Shown here piece by piece: positions 52,741 to 62,320 of a stretch of DNA of 64,000 nucleotides. The DNA lies in NCBI GenBank assembly GCA_022360015.1, contig JAKSDQ010000014.1:47638-111637 (forward strand), in the 5' to 3' direction. Both the position numbers and the translations under genes were made by a program. The notes under the pieces are model-generated. The model was not told where the DNA came from. It worked only from the letters and a program-made list of their open reading frames with translations, and did not search any database. How positions within the stretch are numbered: position 1 is the stretch's first letter; each line of letters starts with the position of its first letter. Origin of the DNA: Cytophagales bacterium (GTDB taxonomy: Bacteria; Bacteroidota; Bacteroidia; Cytophagales; Cyclobacteriaceae).

Positions 52741-53664
52741 TTATAAAGTAAGATAGGGTTTCAGTTTGTCGTAATCATTCCTCCCGATGAGATGAATATT
52801 CATGAGTTGTTCCAGGTTCTTAAATACTCCATGTTGCGATCTGTATTTTATCATTTGGCTTGCTAGCTTCCCGGTGATATAAGGATGTACACTAAGTTCA
52901 TCGGCATTGGCATGGTTTATATTAATTAGTTCGGGCCGAAAATCATTTTCCACATAACCTCGTTCCTGCAACACTTCCTTTATTTCTGCGGATAACCCAT
53001 AAACCTCCTCAACCTGTTCAATGGCTACAAACCCTCCTAATCTGTTTCTAAACTTTACAATACGTACGGATAACGTAGGTCCGATACCTCGAATCGACCT
53101 TAACTGTTCCTCATCAACCTGATTGATATCAAAATGATAATTTAAAACTTTATCGGAAAACTCATGTTTTTTTTCGATGATTTCCGGCCTTTCTTCTTTG
53201 TATTGATAGTCGTTAGGTAAGTCAATGTAACCCTTTAACCGGTTAAATTGAGCTTCTGTAAGGCCATAAATCTTTTTGAAATCTTTTTTTACCTTGAAGT
53301 GCCCCCCTTTTTTGCGATAATTTATGATCCTACCTGCAACTTTGGGGGTCAACCCAAGAGCCAGCATTTCCTCATAGCTGACAAGATTGGGATTGAACCG
53401 GGTGAGCTCAACGCTCCCGGTTGCTTTTTTATTATACTTTGTCTGTTCCCGCGAAACAATTTTTTCTTCCATTAATGCAACTAAACTATCCAGTTGTTTT
53501 GTTTTAACGGTGATGTCAGTGGTATTTTGGTTGATAAAAATCTTTAAAAACGCTGGCAGGGTTAGTACAACGGGGAATAGCATGACTAAAACCATGAAAC
53601 CTTTGGTTTCAGTTACGGAAAAACCAAAGTACTTTCTGATCCGGGATTTCAATTGCTTTATCAT
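52741..53664 (-). CDS. Helix-hairpin-helix membrane protein (ComEA-like)
   Basis: A 307-residue protein with one membrane segment near residues 22-44. Four helix-hairpin-helix-like units follow, each with the form 'x-N-x-a-x-x-x-E/D-L...G...I...R': FNPNLVSYEEMLALGL, the FKKIYGL unit, DINQVDEEQLRSIRGIG and ININHANADELSVHPYI. This resembles the DNA-binding part of ComEA but repeated, with an inner-membrane anchor. A role in binding DNA at the envelope or in competence is possible, not shown. It stands between the helicase gene and hemA on the minus strand. Confidence 0.85.
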   Translation of the reverse strand: MIKQLKSRIRKYFGFSVTETKGFMVLVMLFPVVLTLPAFLKIFINQNTTDITVKTKQLDSLVALMEEKIVSREQTKYNKKATGSVELTRFNPNLVSYEEMLALGLTPKVAGRIINYRKKGGHFKVKKDFKKIYGLTEAQFNRLKGYIDLPNDYQYKEERPEIIEKKHEFSDKVLNYHFDINQVDEEQLRSIRGIGPTLSVRIVKFRNRLGGFVAIEQVEEVYGLSAEIKEVLQERGYVENDFRPELININHANADELSVHPYITGKLASQMIKYRSQHGVFKNLEQLMNIHLIGRNDYDKLKPYLTL

Positions 53665-53826
53665 AAAAATTCTAAATTAAAGTTTTTATCAAAGAATTGA
53701 AACCTGAAACAGGCTTATTCCTATGGATGGGATAAATGATCAAAATCATTTTTATATAAAAAATATTGTTTTAAATCGAGTTAATTCTATTTAAAACTGT
53801 TATAAATTAATACTTAGCGTAAGGCT

Positions 53827-53860
53827 TTGTTTCATTTTGATACTATATCGTTTATTTTTG
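53827..53860 (+). promoter_or_regulatory. Likely sigma-A promoter of hemA
   Basis: TTG at 53827-53829 and TATTTTTG at 53853-53860, 23 bases apart, fit the consensus at the long end of spacing. Transcription would start about 53866, between the in-frame TTG at 53865 and the ATGs at 53871 and 53880. The ATG at 53880 is therefore the more likely start. Confidence 0.55.
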
Positions 53861-53879
53861 TGAGTTGTTAATGAGTATT

Positions 53880-55172
53880 ATGCAATTTAATTTCAGAGCA
53901 GTTACTATCTCTCATAAAACCGCACCGATAGCGGTAAGGGAATTGATGGCCCTGAATCATGATCAGGTCAATAAATTGCTTTTATACTTTAAGGAATTCG
54001 GAGATGTTTCAGAAGCGCTAATTCTCTCCACATGCAATCGCACTGAGATATATTATCAGGCGATCGGCAATAAAAGCAAGGAAATCATCAAACTCATTGG
54101 TATTGAGAATGGGATAGAAAAGATCGGAAAATATCAAAAGTATTTTGTTGATATAGATAATCATCAGCAATCTGTTCAGCATCTCTTTCACGTGGCGATA
54201 GGGTTGGAAGCCCAGGTGGTCGGGGATCTGCAAATCTCTAACCAGGTTAAAAGGGCTTATCAGTCAAGTGCGGATGCAGGTTTAGCGGGTCCTTTTTTAC
54301 ACAGGTTAATGCACACCACTTTTTTCACTAACAAAAAAGTGGTACAGGAGACAACCTTCCGCGATGGCGCTGCTTCAGTATCCTATGTAGCAGCGGATAT
54401 GGTAAAGGATCTGGCAGCAGAGATCATCAATCCAAATATTTTAATACTGGGGGTTGGTGAAATTGGGGCAGATGTATGCCGTAACCTTGCCGATGCAGGC
54501 CTCCAAAATGTTTTTATTGCCAACAGAACAGCCCATAAAGCAGAAAAGCTGGCTGCCGAGTGCGGATTCGAGACAATCCCATTCGATGAAGCAGTATCCC
54601 AACTTAGCCATACCGATGTAATAATTTCGTCTATCGCTTCCGAACAGCCTTTTATCTCTGCAAAAATGGTCAAAAACCTGAATATTCAGGGGCACAAGTA
54701 CTTTTTTGATTTATCGGTACCCCGCAGCATTGAAGATGAGGTGGATGAGCTACCCGGAGCATTACTTTATAATATCGATGATATAAAATCCAAAGCCAAC
54801 GCAGCATTGGAAAAAAGGATGAAGGCCATCCCCAGGGTAAAGGAGATTATCGAGGAGTCTATCACCGAATTTTCTACATGGTCCAGCGAAATGGTAGTGT
54901 CCCCAACCATTAATAAATTAAAAGATGCCCTGGAAGAAATACGACAGGAGGAAGTAGCCCGCTATTTGAAGGGGACGGATCTGCAACAGGCCAAGATGGT
55001 CGATAAGCTGACTAAAAGTATCATGCAGAAAATTATTAAACTTCCGGTTTTACAATTGAAGGCCGCCTGTAAAAGAGGAGAAGCAGAGACGTTAATTGAC
55101 GTGCTAAGCGATTTGTTTGACCTGGAAAAATCACCTTCCGACAAACAGGATAAGAAAAGTCTGTCTGCATAA
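53880..55172 (+). CDS. hemA: Glutamyl-tRNA reductase
   Basis: A 430-residue enzyme that reduces glutamyl-tRNA to glutamate 1-semialdehyde, the first step of tetrapyrrole synthesis. The catalytic cysteine is in LILSTCNRTEIY (about Cys50). The NADPH-binding part has LILGVGEIGADVCRNL and IANRTAHKAEKLA. A C-terminal helical dimerisation region follows. Starts at TTG 53865, ATG 53871 and ATG 53880 are all in frame; the last matches the family N-terminus and the promoter. No other heme gene follows; the next gene begins 144 bases on. Confidence 0.96.
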   Translation: MQFNFRAVTISHKTAPIAVRELMALNHDQVNKLLLYFKEFGDVSEALILSTCNRTEIYYQAIGNKSKEIIKLIGIENGIEKIGKYQKYFVDIDNHQQSVQHLFHVAIGLEAQVVGDLQISNQVKRAYQSSADAGLAGPFLHRLMHTTFFTNKKVVQETTFRDGAASVSYVAADMVKDLAAEIINPNILILGVGEIGADVCRNLADAGLQNVFIANRTAHKAEKLAAECGFETIPFDEAVSQLSHTDVIISSIASEQPFISAKMVKNLNIQGHKYFFDLSVPRSIEDEVDELPGALLYNIDDIKSKANAALEKRMKAIPRVKEIIEESITEFSTWSSEMVVSPTINKLKDALEEIRQEEVARYLKGTDLQQAKMVDKLTKSIMQKIIKLPVLQLKAACKRGEAETLIDVLSDLFDLEKSPSDKQDKKSLSA

Positions 55173-55316
55173 TTGCCTGGTTTTTACTCTCTTCTTTCCA
55201 TGGTTTAATAAATATTCGCTATTTACCGAAATTGTAAGAATTTCAGCAAAGTCATAGAAAACTATATCAGATAAACTTTCTATATTGCTTTCATATACAT
55301 TTATACATTAGCACGG

Positions 55317-57632
55317 TTGGAAACAAGGGACTTATTTTTTAAGATAATAGTGCTGTATTTTGGGTGTCTGGGGATCAGCTTTTTAGCATACAACCAAACT
55401 ACAAACGATACTTTTTTATATGAATCTCACAAAGCGCCGGAAAGTCCTGCTGTCATTGATCTAACTGATGGTTATAAAATTATTGTGGAGAACAATTTGC
55501 ACACCATTACAGATGAAAATGGCAGGCATGTAACTGCTGTTGGTTATCAACAAGTGGGATGGGTAAATGGTTCTTATACACCGGTAAATGGTTATATAGG
55601 TTACAAAAATAACGACTTGTGGGGCTTGCTGCATCTCAAATCAACTAAAGTCACCTCTGCCAACTATACATCTGTCATTCCATATGGCGAAAACCTGGTA
55701 GTAGCCAGTAAAAGAGGGGTGAAAACTGTACAGAGAAGCTATGGTGTAATCAACACCAACGAAAAGGTGGTAATCTCTTTTAAATATAATTTCTTAACAC
55801 CTGCAGGAGTTCGACTCATTGCAGCCAAACCGGTTGATAATAAAAACAAATATGGTCTTATCAGCAAAAAGGAGGGTGTGATTATCCCGTTTGTCTATGA
55901 TAAAATATCCGCACTGGCGGGTGGGCAATTGAGTGTGGTTAATAATGAAAACAAAACAGCATTGTTTTCAAATGATGGTATTCAGCTTACACCTTTTGCA
56001 TATGATTCCATTTTAGTGTTGGATAATAATTTACATTTAATCGATAAAAATGGCAAAAAAGGTGTTATCGACACCCACGGAAAAGTCTTGGTAAACCCTA
56101 CCTATAAAAAAATTGCCAGAAAAGAAGATGGAAACCTGCGGGGACTACCTTTTTCAGGGTGGGATTTGCTGACCGCGGAAAATCAATTGTTGCAACACCT
56201 TGCATATGACACCTTAAAATCCATCAACCGTTCTTTGTTGAAGGCGACAATCGGACAGTATGAATACATCATCGACCACAGAGATCACCCTGTAACCCAA
56301 TTGGAAAAAAGAAAATTTGGGGAGTTTAGAAACGGTTTTGCTACTTTTAAAGAAGAGGGTAAGTACGGGGCGATTGCCAATTACAGCAAAATAGTCATTC
56401 CGGCTATTTATGATTCCATTATCCAATACAGGGATTTTTTTGTTACCAGAAGGCAGGTTTCTCAGGATAATGAATGGGCCATCTTTAACAGCAAAGGACA
56501 GAAAATCAACAAAATAAGTTATGATCAAATCGGTGAATGGAGTGACGGGTATTTCAGTGTTAAAAAAAACGGTGTGTGGGGATTTGTCAATGAATACGGT
56601 CATGAAGTCATCAAGGCTAAATATGACGCTGTTTTCAACTTCAATGAGGGTATTGCCGTGGTTCATCACAAAAAGAAACATGCTGTTATTGATAAATTCG
56701 GGCGATATATAGTGCCCCCGAATTTTCACGGGGTCGAGATCATCAATCCTAATATTTTTGTGGTTAAATCTCATTTTAATTTTGCTATCTATAAAAGAGG
56801 AGTAGGTGGAATTTACCAGGGCTATTATCCCCTTTATGGAGAAAATGGTTTTATCATTGAAAAAACCAACTCCGGCAAGCTGGGATTGTTTGATCCAAGA
56901 GGCCAAAGAATTTTAACCAGTGAATACGATGATATAAAAGTAGCTGTGGGAGGCAGGCTGCATGTGTTTGGAAAAGATGGGAAAAAGGGCTTACTCAACC
57001 GGGCAGGTGGAATATTAATCGGTTTGGAAGAGGGGCTCGAGGAAGTTCAACTCGCCAGCGAGGACTTTATAGGCGTTCGGATTAACAAAAAATACGGTTT
57101 TATTGATTTTAATGGAAAATTGAGAGTGGCCAATCGTTATGATTCAATTGGTGAATTCAGTGAAAGTATGGCACCCATCAATCTACTGGGAAGATGGGGA
57201 TACATTGATAAAATAGAAAGACTGAAGATTCAACCTAAATATCAGAAAGCGGGTAGTTTTAAGAATGAAACTGCGGTAGTAGGCAAAAATAACCGTTATG
57301 GAATCATCAACAAAAGCGGACAGGAGTTGGTGAAGGTTACCTACGATAAAATAGCCAGAAATTCATTCGGAAATTATCTTACTTATTTACGAAATAAAGC
57401 AGGGCTTGTAAGTAATAACGGCTATGAGGTTATCTTTCCAAAGTATGAATCGGTAACTGATCTGGGAAATGGATATTTTATCGTGGGCAATTATGGCAAA
57501 TTCGGACTAATTAATGAAAAGGGGGCAGGGACAATCCCTATCAAGTATAAAAAACTACAATACGATAAAGCCAGTGATCTTTTTTTTGGATTAAAGGCCG
57601 TAGATTGGGAAAATGTTACTATTAACGAATAA
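55317..57632 (+). CDS. Exported WG-repeat protein
   Basis: A 771-residue protein with an N-terminal signal or anchor (about 6-24). Many WG repeats follow; typical copies are NDLWGLLHLKSTKV, NGVWGFVNEYGHEVIKAKYD, KYGFIDFNGKLRVANRYD and RWGYIDKIERLKIQPKYQ. Roughly twenty units run from residue ~95 to the end. WG repeats form beta-strand arrays and occur in secreted or surface proteins of unclear function. The start is a TTG at 55317; no in-frame ATG lies nearby and no promoter match is seen upstream. It is convergent with floA. Confidence 0.85.
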   Translation: METRDLFFKIIVLYFGCLGISFLAYNQTTNDTFLYESHKAPESPAVIDLTDGYKIIVENNLHTITDENGRHVTAVGYQQVGWVNGSYTPVNGYIGYKNNDLWGLLHLKSTKVTSANYTSVIPYGENLVVASKRGVKTVQRSYGVINTNEKVVISFKYNFLTPAGVRLIAAKPVDNKNKYGLISKKEGVIIPFVYDKISALAGGQLSVVNNENKTALFSNDGIQLTPFAYDSILVLDNNLHLIDKNGKKGVIDTHGKVLVNPTYKKIARKEDGNLRGLPFSGWDLLTAENQLLQHLAYDTLKSINRSLLKATIGQYEYIIDHRDHPVTQLEKRKFGEFRNGFATFKEEGKYGAIANYSKIVIPAIYDSIIQYRDFFVTRRQVSQDNEWAIFNSKGQKINKISYDQIGEWSDGYFSVKKNGVWGFVNEYGHEVIKAKYDAVFNFNEGIAVVHHKKKHAVIDKFGRYIVPPNFHGVEIINPNIFVVKSHFNFAIYKRGVGGIYQGYYPLYGENGFIIEKTNSGKLGLFDPRGQRILTSEYDDIKVAVGGRLHVFGKDGKKGLLNRAGGILIGLEEGLEEVQLASEDFIGVRINKKYGFIDFNGKLRVANRYDSIGEFSESMAPINLLGRWGYIDKIERLKIQPKYQKAGSFKNETAVVGKNNRYGIINKSGQELVKVTYDKIARNSFGNYLTYLRNKAGLVSNNGYEVIFPKYESVTDLGNGYFIVGNYGKFGLINEKGAGTIPIKYKKLQYDKASDLFFGLKAVDWENVTINE

Positions 57633-57638
57633 AAAATA

Positions 57639-57664
57639 AGCCCTGACAAAGGGGAGTCAGGGCT
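57639..57664. terminator. Terminator hairpin between the WG-repeat gene and floA
   Basis: AGCCCTGAC at 57639-57647 pairs perfectly with GTCAGGGCT at 57656-57664 around an 8-base loop. On the minus strand the stem is followed by TTATTTTTT, a good intrinsic terminator for floA. On the plus strand the T run is weak, so it may be one-sided. Confidence 0.8.
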
Positions 57665-57691
57665 CAAAAGCTTTAATCTTTCCTTTTAGAG

Positions 57692-58699
57692 TTAATCATT
57701 TTGCTTTGGTTTGTCCCCTTTCCCGGAGGTCTTTTTGGTACCTTCGCCTGATATGGACTCTCTCATACCGGTATCGGCTTTAATATTTTCCAGTTTATAA
57801 TAGTCCATTACGCCCAGGTTACCTGATCTGAATGCTTCTGACATGGCTATTGGAATTTCAGCCTCTGCAAGAATAACCTTGGCCCGTGCCTCTTGTGACT
57901 TGGCTTTCATTTCCTGCTCACTGGCAACAGCCATGGCCCTTCGCTCCTCTGCCTTGGCCTCGGCAACTTTTAAATCGGCATTGGCCTGATCAATTTGTAG
58001 TTTAGCGCCAATATTAGCCCCTACATCCACATCAGCGATATCAATGGAAAGGATTTCAAAAGCCGTCCCGGCATCCAATCCTCTTTGCAGCACAAGCTTT
58101 GAGATTTTATCCGGATTTTCCAGTACCTCTTTATGTGTGGTCGCTGATCCAATGGAGGTAACAATCCCTTCGCCTACCCTGGCCAAAATAGTGTCTTCAC
58201 CGGCTCCTCCAACCAACTGCTGAATATTGGCCCTAACAGTTACCCTGGCAATCGCTATCAGTTGTATACCATCCGCGGCCACAGCAGCCACTTTTGGCGT
58301 GGTAATCACTTTGGGGTTCACTGAAATCTGAACCGCTTCAAATACATCCCGGCCAGCCAGGTCTATCGCAGTAGCCTGTTTGAAGCCCAGGTTGATGTTG
58401 GCTTTGTCTGCTGAAATCAATGCCTTGATAACTGATGGTACATGGCCCCCTGCCAAATAATGAGTCTCCAGCTCTCTGGTGCTGACTTCCAGCCCCGCTT
58501 TTCTAGCCGTGATCAATGAGTTGACAATCACGCTGGGAGGAACTTTACGAATACGCATAGCCACCAGTTCCAGCAGACCTACCCTGACGCCGGAAAAGAT
58601 AGCAGTAATCCATAAATTCAGGGGCACAAAATAAAGAAATATGAAAAATACGATTATTATCGCTATGATAATAAGAATGTATGAAAAGCCACCGTCCAT
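57692..58699 (-). CDS. floA: Flotillin-like protein FloA
   Basis: A 335-residue inner-membrane scaffold protein (UPF0365). A membrane hairpin near the N-terminus (about 5-45) is followed by the conserved core with [22 protein letters not shown] helical region rich in Ala and Glu comes next ([24 protein letters not shown]), as in flotillins. The C-terminus is a charged tail. FloA forms membrane microdomains in Bacillus. nfeD is directly upstream (1-base gap), the usual pairing. The terminator at 57639-57664 lies beyond its stop. Confidence 0.95.
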   Translation of the reverse strand: MDGGFSYILIIIAIIIVFFIFLYFVPLNLWITAIFSGVRVGLLELVAMRIRKVPPSVIVNSLITARKAGLEVSTRELETHYLAGGHVPSVIKALISADKANINLGFKQATAIDLAGRDVFEAVQISVNPKVITTPKVAAVAADGIQLIAIARVTVRANIQQLVGGAGEDTILARVGEGIVTSIGSATTHKEVLENPDKISKLVLQRGLDAGTAFEILSIDIADVDVGANIGAKLQIDQANADLKVAEAKAEERRAMAVASEQEMKAKSQEARAKVILAEAEIPIAMSEAFRSGNLGVMDYYKLENIKADTGMRESISGEGTKKTSGKGDKPKQND

Positions 58700-58700
58700 A

Positions 58701-59180
58701 TTATTCGTTTGATTTTATAGGTTCAACAATTATTTTATTTTTATCAATTTTTATTACTTTAACTTTTTCACCTGCATCCACATAATTCCCATTGGTTTTC
58801 ACTTCAAAAACCTTGTCGTTAATTTCAGCTTTACCAATAGGTTTCAAAGAGGAAAGCGCCACTCCTTCATCTCCTTCCTGCGTGGTAATCTCAATATGCT
58901 CATTAAATTTGCTTGAGATCTGGTCTTTTAAGGCAAATTTTTTCCATACCCCTGTTCTAAAACTGATCAAAAGTGCGATCAAGGCGACAGCTCCGGTAGC
59001 CACTAATACAAGAGTTCCTGTAGTATTGCCGAAATTCGAAAAGCTAAGGTAAACACCGACCCCGGCTAATACTATTCCCAGGATTCCAACAATGGTAGTT
59101 CCCGGGACAAAAATTACTTCAACAATGATTAATCCAAGTCCAAGTAGGATTAATCCTATAATGACTAACCAAGTGATCAT
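58701..59180 (-). CDS. NfeD-family membrane protein
   Basis: A 159-residue protein with two or three membrane segments (about 4-22, 28-46 and 55-73) and a C-terminal OB-fold domain from about residue 90 ([24 protein letters not shown]). This is the short (NfeD1b-type) form without the serine-protease domain. These proteins accompany FloA/flotillin genes and are thought to assist membrane microdomain function. It is the first gene of a two-gene operon with floA. I find no full promoter match ahead of the ATG at 59180. Confidence 0.92.
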   Translation of the reverse strand: MITWLVIIGLILLGLGLIIVEVIFVPGTTIVGILGIVLAGVGVYLSFSNFGNTTGTLVLVATGAVALIALLISFRTGVWKKFALKDQISSKFNEHIEITTQEGDEGVALSSLKPIGKAEINDKVFEVKTNGNYVDAGEKVKVIKIDKNKIIVEPIKSNE

Positions 59181-59241
59181 AAAGGAAGTTAAGAAAAATT
59201 AAGGTACAAAATATTTATTATTTTGATAAATAAAAACCATA

Positions 59242-60717
59242 TCAATATTCTCTGGCAAAATACACCCGTTGTTTGGAAGCATTGCCACTATATACACATT
59301 TGCCTTCTTCCAATTCCCCATCTAACGGAATGCACCGGATGGTTGCCTTGGTTTCTTCTTTGATCTTTTGCTCCGTCATGGCATTGCCATCCCAATGGGC
59401 ATAAATAAACCCTCCCTTTTGTTCCAAAACCTCTTTAAAATCTTCGTAGGTATCGACTTTCGTAATATGTTCATCTCTGAATAGCCTGGCTTTTTCGAAC
59501 AAGCTCTTTTGAATATCTATCAACAGCTTTTCAATGTATTCCTCCAAAGCATCCATAGAAACCACCTCTTTGCTCAGGTTATCCCGTCTTGCTATCTCCA
59601 CAGTATTGTTTTCAAGATCCCTGGGACCAATGGCCACTCTGACAGGCACACCTTTCAATTCATATGCTGCAAACTTCCAACCTGGCTTATGAGTCGTTCT
59701 GTCGTCCAGTCTTACTGTAATACCTTTTCCTCTCAATTTAGTGATAATTTGATTAGCTTTTTCACGGAGGGCATTTAATTGATCGTCATTTTTAAATATC
59801 GGGACGATAATCACCTGATCCGGGGCCAGTTTTGGTGGCAACACCAAACCGTTATCATCAGAATGAACCATAATTAAAGCCCCCATAAGCCGGGTGGTTA
59901 CCCCCCATGACGTTCCCCAAACAAAATCAAGTTTACCTGCCTGATTAGAAAATTTTACATCAAAAGCCCTGGCAAAATTTTGACCGAGAAAATGTGATGT
60001 TCCCGCCTGCAGCGCTTTGCCATCCTGCATTAATGCCTCGATACAGTAGGTATCTACTGCACCGGCAAACTTCTCACTTTCTGTCTTTACTCCCTTGATT
60101 ACTGGTACCGCCATATAATTTTCCACAAAATCCGTATATACATCCAGCATCCTGGTAGCTTCTTCCACTGCCTCCTGTTCAGTAGCATGAGCAGTGTGCC
60201 CTTCTTGCCACAAAAATTCTGTCGTCCGTAGAAAAAGTCTGGTTCGCATTTCCCAGCGTACTACATTAGCCCATTGATTGATTAACAATGGCAGATCCCG
60301 GTAAGACTGAATCCAGTTTTTGTACGTGCTCCAGATAACTGTCTCCGAAGTGGGTCTGACGATCAACTCTTCCTCCAGCTTCGCTTCGGGATCGACGATC
60401 AATCCCAGGCCACCCTCATCGTTTTTAAGCCGGTAATGAGTAACAACCGCACATTCCTTGGCAAAACCTTCTACATGATCTGCCTCCTGACTCAAATAGG
60501 ACTTGGGAATAAACAAAGGAAAATAGGCATTGGTGTGCCCGGTTTCCTTAAACATTTTGTCTATGACAGATTGCATTTTCTCCCAGATAGAAAAACCGTA
60601 AGGTTTAATAATCATGCAGCCCCTGACAGGGGAATTTTCAGCCAGATCCGCCTTTTTTACCAATTCATTATACCATTGGGAATAATCATCTCCCATTTTA
60701 GGTAGGCCCTTACTCAT
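59242..60717 (-). CDS. proS: Prolyl-tRNA synthetase, short (archaeal/eukaryote-like) type
   Basis: A 491-residue class II aminoacyl-tRNA synthetase charging tRNA-Pro. The class II motif 1 region [11 protein letters not shown], motif 2 with [20 protein letters not shown] and motif 3 with [17 protein letters not shown] are present. An anticodon-binding domain (about 290-400) and a C-terminal extension ending in REY follow. It lacks the large editing insertion of the common bacterial ProRS, so it belongs to the type 3 group found in Bacteroidota and some other bacteria. A promoter match lies upstream on the minus strand. Confidence 0.97.
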   Translation of the reverse strand: MSKGLPKMGDDYSQWYNELVKKADLAENSPVRGCMIIKPYGFSIWEKMQSVIDKMFKETGHTNAYFPLFIPKSYLSQEADHVEGFAKECAVVTHYRLKNDEGGLGLIVDPEAKLEEELIVRPTSETVIWSTYKNWIQSYRDLPLLINQWANVVRWEMRTRLFLRTTEFLWQEGHTAHATEQEAVEEATRMLDVYTDFVENYMAVPVIKGVKTESEKFAGAVDTYCIEALMQDGKALQAGTSHFLGQNFARAFDVKFSNQAGKLDFVWGTSWGVTTRLMGALIMVHSDDNGLVLPPKLAPDQVIIVPIFKNDDQLNALREKANQIITKLRGKGITVRLDDRTTHKPGWKFAAYELKGVPVRVAIGPRDLENNTVEIARRDNLSKEVVSMDALEEYIEKLLIDIQKSLFEKARLFRDEHITKVDTYEDFKEVLEQKGGFIYAHWDGNAMTEQKIKEETKATIRCIPLDGELEEGKCVYSGNASKQRVYFAREY

Positions 60718-60761
60718 TTTTTGGTATGAATTTTGTTTAATTTTTATGTGAAAAATATCGG

Positions 60762-60796
60762 CAAATATAAGTTTTACAGTTTATAATTAAGCCAAA
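60762..60796 (-). promoter_or_regulatory. Likely sigma-A promoter of proS
   Basis: On the minus strand TTTG (60796-60793) and TATATTTG (60769-60762) are 23 bases apart. Transcription would begin about 40 bases before the proS ATG. It overlaps the control region of the divergent lipoprotein gene. Confidence 0.5.
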
Positions 60797-60800
60797 ATTC

Positions 60801-60808
60801 TAAATTTG
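60801..60808 (+). promoter_or_regulatory. -7 promoter element (TAAATTTG) for the Arg/Ser-rich lipoprotein gene
   Basis: TAAATTTG fits TAnnTTTG and would give a leader of about 40 bases before the ATG at 60854. No TTG is found upstream at normal spacing. It lies just outside the minus-strand promoter of proS. Confidence 0.35.
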
Positions 60809-60853
60809 TCGTATATTTAAATGTAAAGGTTCACTAAATTAGAAAGGGAAATC

Positions 60854-62230
60854 ATGAAATCTTCAGTAATCACAAATTTAGTATTAGTCATATTCACCGC
60901 AGCGGGGTTCTGGTCATGCAGCCAAAACCAGTTTGCCCAGACATCTGAATATGATGATATGTATTTCACTGCAAGCGATCGCGGAGTCAAAAGGAGTGCG
61001 GCAGTTGCCAGTACCAGGTCTTCCGGCAGCCAGCAACAAGGTAAGCAATACCAGTACGAGGAAGATAGTTATTCAGCAAGGACATTAAATCCGGATTATG
61101 TGGCTAAATACCAAAGTGCTCCGGCAGATGAAGCTGAAACCGGTGAAGATGATACTGAATATTTCAAAGAAGATTACAACCAAGGTGAGAATTACCGCCC
61201 AAACAACTCTTATAATAACTTCAGGGTACCAAATGCCAGGGCTGGGGCATTTAATAACTTCAATACCTTTTATGATCCTTTCTATGACCCTTTCTTCAAT
61301 CCGGGATTTGGCTTCAATGATCCCTTCATGCGTGGCTTTTACGGACCAGGATTCAACCGCTTCGGCTGGGGGCCGGGATTCGGCATCGGGATGTCATTTG
61401 GCAGTCCCATTCATTGGAACCGGTGGAATAGATGGAACCGTTGGAACCGATTTTATGATCCCTTTTTCTATGACCCATTTTACGATCCGTTTTTCTATGA
61501 TCCGTTTTTCGGACCTACTATGTTCAATGGAGGTCTCATAGGATTCAATGCCTTCAATCGAGGATGGTGGGGATTCAATAATGTATATGTGGTTAACAAC
61601 AATGGTGAGTTTTACAACAGCGCCGGAAGAAGAATCAGCCAGGGTAGCCGTATCGGACGAACTACGACAGCAAGCACACCCGGCAGAAGCATTGAAAACA
61701 GTTCGCGAAGCCGTGTCAGAAGTGCGGCAAATAGTAGTGGCACCACCAGCAGGGTAAGCCGGAGAAACCCTACGACAAGAACACAGAATGAATATTACCG
61801 GTCGAGACCCTCAACTACCCGATCCAGAAATGTAGCCAGGGCCAGGAGCTTAAGTCCTACCGGCAATACCAGCAGAAGTTATAGTCGCAATGATTACAGA
61901 ACAAACAGCCGTAGTACAAACCGGAGCGCTACGTATAACAGAAACACAAGCAGACCTTCTTCAAGCAGCATACGCTCCGGAAGACAGAGTAATTCAAGAA
62001 CCGGAGGTAGTTATACTGCACCAAGAAGAAGTAGCTCCTCCTACCAGAGAAGCGCACCTTCAAGAAGCAGTAGCTCTTATCAAAGAAGCAGTTCCAGAAC
62101 CCGGTCCAGTGGTTCAAGCTACGGACGCTCTTACGGCTCAAGTAGCAGAAGCAGCTATTCAAGAAGCAGCTCCTCCAGACCCAGCAGTTCAGGGTCAAGG
62201 AGTTCAAGCCGCAGCCGGAGAGGGAATTAG
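60854..62230 (+). CDS. Lipoprotein with FYDP repeats and Arg/Ser-rich tail, function unknown
   Basis: A 458-residue protein. The signal peptide ends in GFWSC with the likely lipid-attachment Cys22. An acidic stretch (about 85-115) is followed by an aromatic repeat zone at about 140-245, in which YDPFYDPFF-type units and WNRWNRWNR runs recur. The last ~190 residues are almost only Ser, Arg, Gly, Tyr and Thr (SSSYQRS-type repeats), ending in SRSRRGN. No enzyme motif is seen. The tail could bind polyanions or another surface partner; it may be disordered. Overlapping frames in this stretch are artefacts of the repeats. It is divergent from proS. Confidence 0.8.
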   Translation: MKSSVITNLVLVIFTAAGFWSCSQNQFAQTSEYDDMYFTASDRGVKRSAAVASTRSSGSQQQGKQYQYEEDSYSARTLNPDYVAKYQSAPADEAETGEDDTEYFKEDYNQGENYRPNNSYNNFRVPNARAGAFNNFNTFYDPFYDPFFNPGFGFNDPFMRGFYGPGFNRFGWGPGFGIGMSFGSPIHWNRWNRWNRWNRFYDPFFYDPFYDPFFYDPFFGPTMFNGGLIGFNAFNRGWWGFNNVYVVNNNGEFYNSAGRRISQGSRIGRTTTASTPGRSIENSSRSRVRSAANSSGTTSRVSRRNPTTRTQNEYYRSRPSTTRSRNVARARSLSPTGNTSRSYSRNDYRTNSRSTNRSATYNRNTSRPSSSSIRSGRQSNSRTGGSYTAPRRSSSSYQRSAPSRSSSSYQRSSSRTRSSGSSYGRSYGSSSRSSYSRSSSSRPSSSGSRSSSRSRRGN

Positions 62231-62320
62231 TACTCCCTCTGGCTGGTCCTCTGGTTGGTTGATAAGTTAAAAGTTCATTGCCTGGATTCCCGCGATATTT
62301 AATTATAGCGAAAAAGTAGT

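Noticed and set aside
56214..56906. 230-codon minus-strand frame opposite the WG-repeat gene
   Set aside because: The plus-strand frame has regular WG repeats across the same bases; the reverse frame has no recognisable domain.
61098..61541. Plus-strand frame overlapping the FYDP repeat zone
   Set aside because: A shadow of the same repetitive coding sequence with no start context or family match.
61890..62270. Second open frame inside the Arg/Ser-rich lipoprotein gene
   Set aside because: Biased codon repeats (AGC, AGA, TCA) keep other frames open; the annotated frame has the signal peptide and lipid cysteine.
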